From Gonapodya sp. JEL0774 (lineage: Eukaryota; Monoblepharomycota; Monoblepharidomycetes; Monoblepharidales; Gonapodyaceae), in contig JADIIX010000188.1 in assembly GCA_027604505.1 (NCBI GenBank), forward strand, positions 1 through 35,032: a DNA stretch of 35,032 bases, read 5' to 3'. This document shows, piece after piece, positions 10,501-20,691 of the stretch. The stretch's first letter is position 1, and the number at the start of each line of letters is the position of its first letter. The notes below the pieces were generated by a model that worked only from the letters and a program-made list of their open reading frames with translations, was not told the DNA's origin and did not search any database. The position numbers and the translations under genes are program-made.

Positions 10501-12551
10501 ATGCGAAGAAGGGGAAAGATGCATCACGTCACGCAAGCAGTCTTATCGCAACGGCGCGTGCTCTCCTTCGTGGCAAGACTTTGGACTCTGACAGTTGCTG
10601 GGACGCTCCTTTCGACACGAACCAACGCCTTCCCAACGCAATCCCACGTGAATCACGTCTCTTCTGTTTATGACACATTGTCCTACCTCCATATTACCGA
10701 CCTGCACATTGACCCGTTCTATGTGCCGGATTCGGACCCTGACAAGGCCTGTCACCGTGGAAGTGCCCCTGCGATATTCCATTCTGCTGCATCTGGGAGC
10801 TTCTCACGAAAGCGAAAGAGGGCGGACCCGACTCCAGGTCGCTTTGGTATGAGGGGTAGTCAATGCGACAGTCCCGTTGCTCTCATCGAAGACACATTCG
10901 CCTTTTTGGGGAGTCGGTTCACCAACTCTTCGCCAGCGACGCCTCTTGGAGTTGGCGTTTACCCTCCACAGCCGCCATTTGTGGATTTGGTGTTGTGGAC
11001 TGGTGATACCTCGTGAGCACAGACTACTCGTTGATAGCCACGTCATCATTAAGTCGTGCTGCTTACGGTTGGCGTATTGTTGCCTGAAACAGTCGTCACG
11101 ACCGAGACTCCAATCTTCCCAGAAAGTACAAGGATATCATGAGCGCAAACGAGCAAGCCGTTTCCCTCTTTTCGCGAACATTCAACCTGTCCTCCACCAT
11201 CGTGGTCCCAACTATTGGTAACTGGGAGGTTTATCCCTCGGACGACCTCGACCCCGATGGTGCTGCTCAGTCTTTTAAAGATCTGTGGCAGCTATGGAAA
11301 CCACTCTTTGCTGACGCTCCTGCGTCTGAGGGCAAGGCCATAAAACAGAGCTTCAAGGCTGGTGGTTACTTTGCACGCACAATTCGGCCTCCCACACAAG
11401 AAAGTTCTGGGCTGAAAGTCATAAGCCTAAACTCAATGTAAGAAAAAAAAATTGATGGAAAGGGACAGAATTGCCCCGTTCTGCCTACTGACGATGTCTG
11501 TTTTTAGCTGGCTTTACAAGCAGAACTCTAAAGTCAGCGATTGCCCGAAGTTGAAATCCCACCTTCAATCCCAATCCCATCCGGCAACACCCATGTTTGA
11601 ATGGCTTCGCTCGACTCTGAACGAGGCCAGAACGGCCAACTACACTACCATAATTATCTCTCACATACCGCCTTTGGACCTCGGGGACCCACTGTACAAT
11701 AGCAACTGCCTTGACTCGTACACCGCAATCATTGGCGAGTTCTCCGACGTCATTCTCTTCAGTACACATGGCCACACCAATAAAGACACGGTCTCCTTCG
11801 TGTCGAAAACAAAGAATGGATACGACATTGCATCGATGCCCGGCGCCAAAATATCGGCAGGCTCTATTGTTGGGATGGTGTGGACTGCTCCAAGTGTTTA
11901 TCCCGTCTTCAATCCCGGTTTTCGGATAGGACGAATGTCCGCACCGGAGCAGTCCTGGCAAATTGACGGGTGGACTCAGGTACGCTCGTATGCTCATCCG
12001 AGCTGAATTCCACTGACTTCACGCATTTATGTTGCTTCGTGTGATCTAGTGGTACGCCGACGTTGTGGATGAAAACAACAATTACGACGACTCGTTTCCC
12101 GACAATGCCTCAGAGTCGTCGTATAGAATTCAATACAGTATCGGTGAGTGAAATAAATGATACTAGCGACGAATGCTCACTCACCTAATGATTCTGCCAC
12201 AAGAGTATGACACATCAGTGGAGTACGGATTACCAAACTTAACTGCCTCAGCGTTTTCGACATGGTATCGCCTCTTTGTCACCAACAGCGGGGGTATAAA
12301 CAATAACTACAGTCGATTCATTTATGTGGGAACTTCACCCGTTGTGCCACAACTGGGACTGGCAGTAATTGGAATCCTGGTGGTTGGAGGTATTTTCGCA
12401 GGGTTGGCCACGTGAGTTGCGCCAGTTGTGCACTTTCAATTGCCCCAACTAAATTATGTCTGCATTACTTGGATCTACAAGATGGGGCGTGCAGCGTACG
12501 TTCCTCACGCCACAGAGAACAGTGGACGAAACAAGCCCCTTACTTCAATGA
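10501..12551 (+). CDS. PPN1: Ppn1/acid-sphingomyelinase-like metallophosphodiesterase, C-terminally membrane-anchored
   Basis: Six exons (10501-11012, 11093-11437, 11508-11979, 12050-12143, 12204-12411, 12482-12551) give 566 residues. The calcineurin-like phosphoesterase core shows LHITDLHIDPFY (residues 64-75), CHRG, CDSPVALI, WTGDTSRHD (about 166-174), GNWE (213-216), SHIPP and HGHTNKD. The order and spacing, including GHxN in place of the GHxH of true sphingomyelinases, fit the Ppn1 endopolyphosphatase/SMPDL group. The GNHD/GNND position reads GNWE, so the metal-binding Asn is kept but the next residue is Trp. A hydrophobic N-terminus looks like a signal sequence. A membrane helix, LGLAVIGILVVGGIFAGLA, lies near residues 523-541. 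The tail ends DETSPLLQ, an acidic dileucine signal typical of vacuolar or lysosomal sorting. Many Asn-X-Ser/Thr sites are present. Substrate is not certain: polyphosphate, a nucleotide or a phospholipid are all possible. Start could be 10501 or 10519. Confidence 0.85.
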
Positions 12552-12648
12552 AAACGCTTGCATATTGACTTTGTCGTTCTGATTTGGGACAGTAGATAGC
12601 TTCATAGACCATTTGATTAGAATTTTGATTGCATTCGCATTTTCAATA

Positions 12649-15032
12649 CTACAGGCCGCGTACTCTGGACTCTGTTTCGAACACCAACATTCGCCACACG
12701 AGACACACAAACCGCTCGCTCTCCTCATCCAATACCTGTCGTACCAAACGAGCAATCACTAAGACTCACGGCATTGGGGTGACCAGTGTTGCACTGTTGC
12801 TCACCTGCTTCATTTCATCCCATAAAGCTTCGGGTGACTTCCTTTTTCTGAGGTGATCAACGACGTGGTCTGCAATGTCAGGAACTTCTTCACCAAGCAG
12901 AGACTGAAGCTTCCGGGATATAAATGATCGCAGCTTCGTTGTGAGAAGACCCTAGTGACAGATGACATAAGGATTTGGAGGCCAAACACTCCCTCGGTAT
13001 TTGCCGAGCAATAACCTACCTCATCTAGCACCTCCCACCGCAATCTCCATCCGAATAGGGGCTCTCTTGCGGCAGGTATCTCGTCGACCAGCTCCGTTTG
13101 CGCCCTTTTCCTCTCATCCGTCGTCATGATCCTACCCACTGGAGCAGATCCTGGTGGTGGCGCAAACGGTTGCGCCGGCACACCGTCTCGGTGGTCCCTT
13201 TCTCTATCCCTTTCCCGCATCTGATCGCCAGTAAGCTGATACTTCGCCAAAAACTTGTCCACTTCCAGAGTCACAGGCATCGCGCCATTACCATTAACGG
13301 CAGCGGAAGGTACAGCTTGCATTGCCTCTGCCTCCGCTCGCTGCTCCGCAGCTAATTCCTCAGCCTCCAGTTGCCGGTCGTGCTCATCATCCGCTCGCTC
13401 GCGATTGCGTTGAAGGCGCCGGCGTTCAATCCAGCGTTGACTGGAAGTCCCGTTTGTGTAAATGGACATCCCAACTCTTTATAATTCGATCTGACTCACC
13501 GGTCCCTAAACCATTCATATTCCTGCTGCTCTCTTTCATAGTCGTCATCGAACTCCCTCAAGCGTCGTTCCATAATATCCCGGCTCTTACTTGCTCGGAT
13601 TTCATCTTCGCGGTCACGGAGCTCATCTTGGTCGAATTTTCGGAATCGAGCAGATTCCCTCATTTCCCAACGTTTCTCCCGCTGAAATCCACGGAGAAGA
13701 GTTAGGTACAGAAATGAACTCACTGTGCGAGCTGCCATATTTTTGACCACTCACGTCCCTGAAAGCGATCTCCATCTCTTTCTGTCTCCGTGCCTCTTTC
13801 CGTGCTTCCTCCTCCTCATCGTCAACATTGTCTCCAACAGCGCCCGCAGCACTTGCAACCTCCCTCTGAAAGGGACTATCGCCAGTTGCCAATGAACCCC
13901 CTCTCACCCAGCCATCTGGTTGTTTCGAATTGGGGTATTCTGGTGTCAGTCCAGCGGCAATGTCCTTGCGTCTCTCCTCGTCGTCCTTCCTCGACCGGTC
14001 CGCCCTGTCAATTTCGGTCCGCTTCTCCAATTCTCTTCGAGCCTGCTGTCTACGGAAGGTGGCAATCTCCTTTAGAACTAGCTCTTGGTTCTCCATGATC
14101 TGGTCTGGGGGCAAATCGTCCAGTTCATCTGGTTGAAGTCCGGGGAACAGCTGAGCGAGGGTTTGATTGACTTCACGAGTTGTCGCGGCTATTCGCTTGT
14201 AAATGTCGCGGACTTCCTTGGAAACCGGATCCCCGTGTGAATCGAGCAGTTCAGGGCTCGAAGGACGGTTCGAAAGCGACGTTCGAATTGAGTTCAGAAT
14301 TGCTTCGAGATCACCACGAAGGCGATTGACTTCATTTTCATCCTACGCGTTTGATACCGGATATCATTTATCACAGAACCTAAGAGGTGTCAAAATATCA
14401 AACCGCTTGACCAACCAGTTTGTAGGTCCTTTTGAATTCTTCGAGCGCCATCTTAGCCGAATCTCCAGCTGTCACCATAAGTGGTTTTGGCTCCGTCTTC
14501 ACCTTGTCTTGGCCGTTCTCGGGTGCAGCAATACCAGCCTTTGGGTCCGGCAGCTCAATCCCCTTGCCTCCGAATTGACCGTTAGCAAGAAGAATCTCGC
14601 ATTTGCGCATGCCTTCAAGATTCTCGAATTCGGCAAGACCAGCAGGGTGGACCTTGTTGGTCGCGTCTTGTAGCCGCTTCCAAGCGCGAATCGGACCACA
14701 GAGCTGGGTAGAAGGCTGTGTGAGATCTCTGCAATAGTAAATCAAGCAGAAATTCAAACTACGACGCACCTGGAAGAAGAAAATGTCCAGAAACTTTGCT
14801 ACCAGAAACAGTCGTGCAAGAAAAATGCACTCACCCTAAGCAGCTTCTCTAGATGTTCGTCCGTCACTCCATCCGTGATTTGCCCGATGTAGACTGTCAA
14901 TCGAACATCCTTCGGAATCCTTCGCTCAATTATTGGGGCCGTAGGTGCTCCGGGAGGGGCAGCGCCAAAAGGGAACGGTGGTGGCATCCCCATGGGAGGC
15001 CCCATCGACGGATTAGGAGGCATCAACGCCAT
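12649..15032 (-). CDS. RBM25: RBM25-like splicing factor (RRM, Arg/Glu-rich, PWI)
   Basis: Seven exons on the complement (14835-15032, 14416-14703, 13755-14342, 13500-13681, 13020-13440, 12805-12951, 12649-12735) encode 636 residues, and all phases close. Order of parts: a Pro/Met/Gly-rich N-terminus, one RRM with RLTVYIGQITDGVTDEHLEKLLR, then CGPIRAWKRLQD, a long charged region rich in Arg, Glu and Asp, and a C-terminal PWI domain. The PWI starts TELVDEIPAAREPLFGWRLRW and ends VLDEESERFV, CLVWRMLVFETESR. Human RBM25 has the same order and the same VLDEE...W-R-x-L-x-x-E-T-E ending. RBM25 acts in the nucleus, near U1 snRNP in splice-site choice. Here the charged repeat is shorter, so the protein is about 200 residues smaller than human. 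Introns are 59-131 bp. The intron at 14704-14834 has several possible acceptors; the one chosen restores the RRM. Confidence 0.9.
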
Positions 15033-15355
15033 TGAAAAGATCTTGGGGAGAGATACCGCGAGCGATTCGTTAGAATTCCTGACATAGCGTCGATATTGAG
15101 GAGTTGAACTTTGAACGCGCAGCAGTCCAAAGGAGGACAGATTCCGGTTTCCAAACGGGCCCTGACAAGGGAAATATTGCATGTACACTGAGAATCTCTG
15201 TGACAACTCACCTCTGCTGGTTTACTCACACAGAAATGGAAGAGGGGGTGGGTTGTGAACAAGTATGACCAAGGACCCGCATACAGAATGTTCTACATGC
15301 CATGTAGCTGATAATTCGCTTTCATGGTAAAAATCTTACAAGTAAATTAAAAACA

Positions 15356-16473
15356 TCAGGGCGAAAATGATTGTTCGAAACGAGACCGACTAGGTTGATA
15401 AGCATAATCTGGATAAGCGGTCGGAGCAGGATACGAGAGCAAAGGGCTGTTTGGAGAAGTGGGCCGCGGATTGGGGGTGAATGTCCGTGAATTCACTGAG
15501 CCAGCACGGAGGGGAGATCCCGAGCGCGCAAACGGTGAAGCAGTTCCAGATCGTGCGAACGGGGAGAGTGGCCTCAAGAAATTGATTTGCAAAGGCTGTT
15601 GAGGGGAAATGGATGGCAACTGTGGTGGGGGTGTTGCGACTGTGATCCTTCCTCGGGACCCGCCACGAGGAGGAAGGGGGCTGTAGATGGAACGAGAGTA
15701 CCAGGAGAGAGGGCTCCCGGGTTTCGATCCATCAGGAGTAGGAGTGCTTCCGACTCGAATTCGGCGTCCACGCAGCCACCAGCGAACAGCTAGAGCTGCA
15801 ATACCGACGCCCAGAATACATGCGACTACGGCAACCCAAGTGACTGGGGAAATGGAAACATATGAGTAGAAAACGTCGAGCTCTCCCTTCATCCAACTCA
15901 CTCGGTGAGGTCAATGCGGAAGGAGGAGGTGAAGGAGTGGTGGTCACGATGGACTACGGAAGGAATATATACGGTCAGAAACCTCTGGAGTCCTCTGTGA
16001 TTATCGGTATCCAAACTCACCACGCAACACTTAGGTGAGATCAGGGAGCATGAACACGAAACACCAGCTCAGAATCTCCACACAAGGCAAAAGAAGAAAA
16101 GACAATAAATCGCCTCACGTCGTAGTCAGTGTAGGAGCACACATGGGAGTTGACACAATCACACTGGCCCTGAAAACACACCAGGCTGCCTGCACACTGG
16201 TCCGTCGTCGTACATGCAGTGCTATCAACATGCAGATGAGAACATGCAAGGCAATTGATCGCAAAAGAGTGATATTTGACCAAAGAATTCAGGCTGGAAA
16301 CGGTGTGATCGCTCAACGCACCCAGCTCCAAACGTTCGTTGCCGTTTGGCCAATGACGTCTCCCAGCGCTTTCCCGAATCAACAGGTATCTCAATTGTAC
16401 GATTATGCAGCGCCTCAACGGTGGAAATCAGCAGCGCTACGATCGATGTGAAAACGAACAACGACCTCCGCAT
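15356..16473 (-). CDS. Secreted-leader Cys-rich single-pass surface protein with a 9-nt exon
   Basis: Five exons on the complement (16322-16473, 16119-16221, 16021-16029, 15902-15953, 15356-15843) give 267 residues. A clear signal peptide, MRRSLFVFTSIVALLISTVE, is followed by a short propeptide-like stretch ending LAKRQ, a dibasic site. A compact cysteine module follows: TACTTTDQCAGSLVCFQGQ, then CDC, VC and CCV. The CCV is supplied entirely by the 9-nt exon. A short Thr/Pro linker leads to a membrane helix, TWVAVVACILGVGIAALAV (about 107-125), then basic residues and a Ser/Pro/Arg-rich cytoplasmic tail of about 135 residues that contains two SPFARSG repeats. The design repeats that of the protein at 5741-7458. 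It may be a wall or surface sensor, but this is inference. The only strong facts are topology, the Kex2-like site and the Cys pattern. Confidence 0.75.
16021..16029 (-). other. 9-nt microexon
   Basis: On the minus strand, the sequence CCTAAG, TGTTGCGTG, GTGAGT places a nine-base exon between a consensus acceptor and donor. It is phase 0 at both ends and adds Cys-Cys-Val. The flanking introns are 89 bp (16030-16118) and 67 bp (15954-16020). The exon completes the CxC...CC pattern seen in the similar protein at 5741-7458, which supports its use. Confidence 0.6.
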
Positions 16474-16834
16474 CCCGACTTTCGAAAATAGAGGAACCGG
16501 ATGGCCCTAAGGACCGAAGGCGTGAGATGCCGCCGACAGCGATGGAAGATATGGGAGCCAAGAAGCTCCAATTTTCGAAGATTCCAATAAGTCAGCCCTC
16601 AATCGATTTAGGGTGGAGTTCGGGTCTCCCACTCTAATATTTCCCATTCCAGTGTTTACAATTTTATTATCGCTCCGTGATATAAATGAAGAGATCTCCG
16701 TCACGGACAAATGTCCCTCTACAGTCGGTTTGCCTATGTATTTGATAGAACACGGGGATTGGGATTCAAAACTCACCACAAATGATTTCCATCACGCTGA
16801 AGGTGTGCCAGCGCGATAAGATTGGATAGATCCG
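16474..16834. promoter_or_regulatory. Divergent intergenic region
   Basis: This 361-bp stretch separates the start codons of the Cys-rich surface protein (-) and the UBL-BAG gene (+). It should hold both promoters. A TGATATAAATG element at about 16678-16688 is TATA-like. Nothing else is assigned. Confidence 0.4.
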
Positions 16835-18199
16835 ATGTGGATATATCCGGTGAATCCATGCATACCCAGCTTTGTTCCAGTCCTGATATATCTCTCCCCG
16901 TTGCTCCCTTTGTTCGTTGCTAACGACGGACTCAAGCACAACAACGGCCAGTACGGCCCGATTTCTCTACCGAGGGAAGCGACGTTGGCTGACCTGAAAG
17001 ATGAGGCTGAGAAGACGCTTGGTAAGTCGCAGGATTGAAAAGTCAGGTTCGCATCCGGATTCCCCTTCACACTCCCGTTGTCTTTCTCGGCATCATTGGA
17101 ATGTCGCACATCTACCGATTCTGCCTCGTATGGGTAAAGGCTTTAAACCAGCTAGGGTTCTTTACAGTGGAGGTACCGTAACGATTGCATCCCTTTCACG
17201 TCAAAGTAACTCTCTTTGAATCACTGTTGGCGAATGCTACCGTCTGGTCTCCAAATTTTATTTCTAGTCGCAATGAAAGATGATTCCTGCTCATTACAAA
17301 AATATGTAAGTTCCCGTATGAACCTGGTGGAATGCAGGATTGGTGTTTAACTTCTGTATGGTTGTCAGGGTATCCGCTCAAAAGCTGTGCGTCCAACAGC
17401 GAGACCGTACGGTCATGGTCAGATAGTGAATGTTGTGGTTATGTACGGTTCCTTCCCAGGCCGTCCTCGTTTTCCCTCCCGCCTCCGCACCGGAGCCACC
17501 ACACCCAGTGCATTCGTACCCTGCTCGACAAAGTTCTGCTTCCCCTCGACCCTCTCCGGACAAACGGAGTGAACCTTCAATGAGCCACTCATCGCCAGCG
17601 CCGGGAATTAATTCTGAGGAAGCTGCGACAGTTCGGTGGTTTGAAACCTTGGTTGAAGGAACCAATAAATCTGTTCAAGTGAGTGTCCGACCCTCCTTAG
17701 ATTTGCGCGTTGTACCAGCACCAAGAAAAACACTCCTGCAAGCGTTGCGCGTTGCAGTGACAATGACGCAGGATATACCGAAGGATTCCCCAGAAGCTAC
17801 CGCACTTGTGTCTATTCAATACGAAACCGTCAATGAACTCACAATTAGCACTAGCCTTTCCTCTCGACCATTCGGTCCCACCCCCCTCACGACCCGTCAA
17901 CCCCAGCGACCTCCACCCCCTCCCGGCACCCTCTGACCACGACGCACCTTCGACTGCAGGAAGCGGTAATGGAGGCGCTCTTCAAGATTGACGGGCGAGA
18001 GGTGAAGGAAGGGTGGGAAATCGCGAGGGAGCGGAGGCGGGAATCGGTTAGGAATTTGCAGGTGAGTTCGTGCTTTTTGGGAATCGTGTTTCATCGTTTT
18101 GTCAGTAACTCTTCGAATTCGATAATTCTCCAGGCATTACTTAAAGATGCTGATGATTTGTACGAGAGGGCAACTGGAGTAAGAGCAGGTGGCGAGTAA
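16835..18199 (+). CDS. Membrane-anchored BAG-domain Hsp70 cochaperone with ubiquitin-like domain
   Basis: Eight exons (16835-17021, 17140-17172, 17268-17305, 17369-17386, 17460-17678, 17772-17828, 17960-18061, 18134-18199) give 239 residues. An N-terminal hydrophobic helix, IPSFVPVLIYLSPLLPLFVA (residues 10-29), is followed by a ubiquitin-like domain (about 35-100). Its elements are YGPISLPREATLADLKDEAE, PARVLYSGVAMKDDSCSLQK, then YGIRS and AVLVFPP, the usual strand, helix and MKDD...YGI order. After a Ser/Pro linker, the C-terminus has the two last BAG helices: EAVMEALFKIDGREVKEG, then ERRRESVRNLQALLKDADDL. BAG proteins trigger ADP release from Hsp70. Yeast Snl1 has the membrane anchor plus BAG, and metazoan BAG1 has UBL plus BAG; this protein appears to have all three. 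Exon 4 is only 18 nt. The least certain joint is the exon 6 donor (GTCAAT at 17829); other joins would lengthen the linker. Confidence 0.72.
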
Positions 18200-18793
18200 C
18201 CACTCTAGGATGAGGGGGAAAGGAGAAATAGAAATGAAATAGAATTAAAAATGATGGAGCTGTACGTGTACTGTGACTTACTCGATGGGAAGAGTTTGTT
18301 CGTTGGCCGGTGGTGACAGAAGAAGAAGGACTAGAGGTGAAATCATTGGGGAGAGAGGAATAAATATTGTGTGGAGCGATCTGGACTCTGTCAAGTCCCC
18401 TTGCCATTGGTGGTGCCAAAGTGACCTCCATTCTCATGACTTTTGTAGGTGACAGGTGCCCACATACTGCACCCACTGTCCAACTACACTTCCTTCACCT
18501 TCTAACCCCCCCATCAATCAAATAATTATAATAATGTACCGCTATTGTATTTTTCCAAAGACTCTGCTACAGAAGTAAACTAAGAGACTAGAAAAGGACA
18601 GACTGGGCAACGACTTCATCTCGAAAGAGCCGAGTGACACGCTGTGCAAACACAACTAAACAGAACGGCATGGACAATCACCGTTGCAGCCCGTGGTTCA
18701 GACGGATGGAACGACCTAAAAGAGACCGACAACATCGCCTACAGACACAGTCTGCCCTACTCCAATATACCCCCTCTTTAGCCGCACAGGCTC
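18200..18793. other. Convergent intergenic region
   Basis: This 594-bp stretch lies between the stops of the UBL-BAG gene (+) and the SR protein gene (-). It should contain both 3' untranslated regions. AT-rich runs around 18230-18250 and 18515-18560 (AATAATTATAATAATG) could support 3' end formation. No coding exon is seen. Confidence 0.45.
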
Positions 18794-20691
18794 TCAATCA
18801 TCACCCCTGTCGTCGAGGGATCCCTTCCTCTCATCCCTGTCCCTGTCCATGTCCCTATCATCCCTCTCCAAACTGCGCTTCCTTGGCTCGTCATCATCAC
18901 GGCCAGATCCGCGGCGATCGCCGTTGTCGCGGCTGTCGCGTCTAACCCTATCGTCGTCTCGGCTGTCGCGTCTCTCACGGTCGTCGTCGCGAGCAGAACG
19001 AGGCCCGTCGCGGTCGCGATCACTTCGACGATCGCGACCGTCGTCACGACGTCCGTTGCGGCGGTCATCATCACGAGAAGACCTTGGTGCGTCACGGTTA
19101 CGGTCGCGATCAGCTGATGGGGTGTTGTCCTATTCCCGTGTCCAAAACCACCTTTCAGACTCAGGCGGGCGAAAGACTTCCCCATGGATTCACGCCTCAC
19201 CTCCTGAATTGAAATAATCCTGCCCTTGAACTCAGTGTCATGGAACTTTCTGATTGCTTCCCGCATATCATCTGGGTGGGAGAACTCCACGAAACTACGG
19301 GGTTGATCAAACAATGGTTTGCATGAAAACGTTTAGTTTTCTCTGCAACAATATCCAACGATAGTAAGAAATCTTACCCGACTCCTTCCTTCTCCTTGTG
19401 TGCATCCGCGAAGGTCACTTCGCCGGCACGGCGGAAATGGTCTTTCAGGTCCTATGGGTCGGTCAGTGCAGCAAAGACGGTACAAAACACAGTACAAGAG
19501 GACACCAATACACATTTACAAATTAGAGACGCCGAGATAACGGTAGTTGAAGAAGCATCGCAGAGTAAACACATTGCCACGGAGGGTGCCAAGGAAAAGG
19601 GAAGGGAGCCAGGAAACGCGGTTGAGCGACCAGACCACGGGAAGACGACCAGACCATGGCGGCAAGGAGCCGCGGGGGGAGGGGGGGGCGAATTCACACC
19701 CAGTGGAGATCGGGCCAGACCAGACGGGCTTGCCAGGAACCATCGCCAACGGGGAGGAGAGCCACGGGGGTTCCTCTCGAGGAGTCTCGGGCGCCTATCA
19801 CAATCCGCTGTTTCCAGGTTCCCGAAGCCCACTTTGTGGCGAAATTATCTAATCCTGGCCGTCCCCGCAGGACCTCCGTGATTCGCAAAACTGTCTTACT
19901 GATTCTGTTCCGCCGAGGTGGTGCACGCCAGAAGAAGAGTGCCCCAATTTCTCACCTGCCACGAGACGCTGGGAGAGAGGTTCTCGATGACGATCCTGTA
20001 AGAAGATCGAGACGGGGGAGCAAATCTGCGGAAGAACGGGAAAAAAGAGGCGAAGAATGCAAAGAATTAGAGTAAGATAGCCGAGCCGGCTCCCACACGA
20101 CGCAATTCATCATCTTCTGTTGTCGGGATTTCCTTCCGCCTACTTACCGCTTCTCCCTCCTGGGACTTACTTCACGTCGGCGCTCGCCACGGGCCGGCTC
20201 GACCATTATTCTATATGAGCAAAAGTACCACGGTGAATGAATAGACAGGAACAGACGGAAGGGATGAAACTGCAAGGGTGCGGTGACCCGACAACGCCAC
20301 GCAACGCCACCCCAGCATTCCATCTCGCTTCACCGTCTCTCACGTGGTATAATCAAAGAGTCTCCAGTCCTCACAAGAAGTATAACTAAGCGTTTGCAAC
20401 ACTCCATGGATAGTTTTCAACGTGTAACAAAGTCATACCCATCGGCTCGTTCCCTTACGCCCTCAAAAACACGTCAAAGAACAAAGCAACGAACCTCTCT
20501 CCAAGAAACCTAACGCCGTCAAGCTGTTTGACCGCATCGTGGGCGTCCCTTGGGTCGTCGAACTCAATGAAGGCGAACCCTGCCTTCACGTTTATCTCTC
20601 GCACCCGCCCATAATCGCGGAAGAGGCGATCCAAGTCACGCTCGGTGGTATCGCGCGGAAGGCGTCCGACGTATACGCGCGAGGATGGCAT
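18794..20691 (-). CDS. Two-RRM SR-family splicing factor with Arg/Asp-rich tail
   Basis: Six exons on the complement (20495-20691, 20148-20210, 19956-20025, 19378-19451, 19201-19294, 18794-19129) give 277 residues. RRM1 starts SSRVYVGRLPRDTTERDLDR and contains the RNP1-like AGFAFIEF. A linker rich in Arg follows. RRM2 reads RIVIENLSPSVSWQDLKDHF (from about residue 97), with the SWQDLKD signature of SR proteins, then EVTFADAH and GVGFVEF. The tail (about 167-277) is dominated by Arg-Asp dipeptides with few Arg-Ser pairs, for example SDRDRDGPRSARDDDRERRD. SR proteins of this type (SRSF1/4/5/6, fission yeast Srp2) select splice sites and aid mRNA export. Intron 1 is 284 bp and intron 3 is 504 bp, much longer than the usual introns in this window. 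Read-through into intron 3 meets a stop after 19 codons. Confidence 0.9.
19452..19955 (-). promoter_or_regulatory. 504-bp intron within the RRM2 SWQ/DLKD signature of the SR gene
   Basis: The donor GTGAGA follows TGG CAG (Trp-Gln), and the acceptor CATAG precedes GACCTGAAAGAC (Asp-Leu-Lys-Asp). The intron is about five times the local norm. If retained, translation stops at the TAA whose plus-strand complement is at 19896-19898. Long introns with stop-bearing alternative exons in this gene class are a known way for SR proteins to limit their own level. Here that role is inferred from length and position only. Confidence 0.5.

Noticed and set aside
18794-19129. Reading the SR tail in the frame rich in Ala, Thr and Val
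   Set aside because: That frame comes from an unspliced extension of RRM2. An intron at 19130-19200 gives the charged Arg/Asp tail typical of this protein class.
19396-19881. 161-codon plus-strand frame inside the SR gene intron
   Set aside because: It has no family motif, lies in the 504-bp intron and overlaps other chance frames in the GC-rich middle of that intron.
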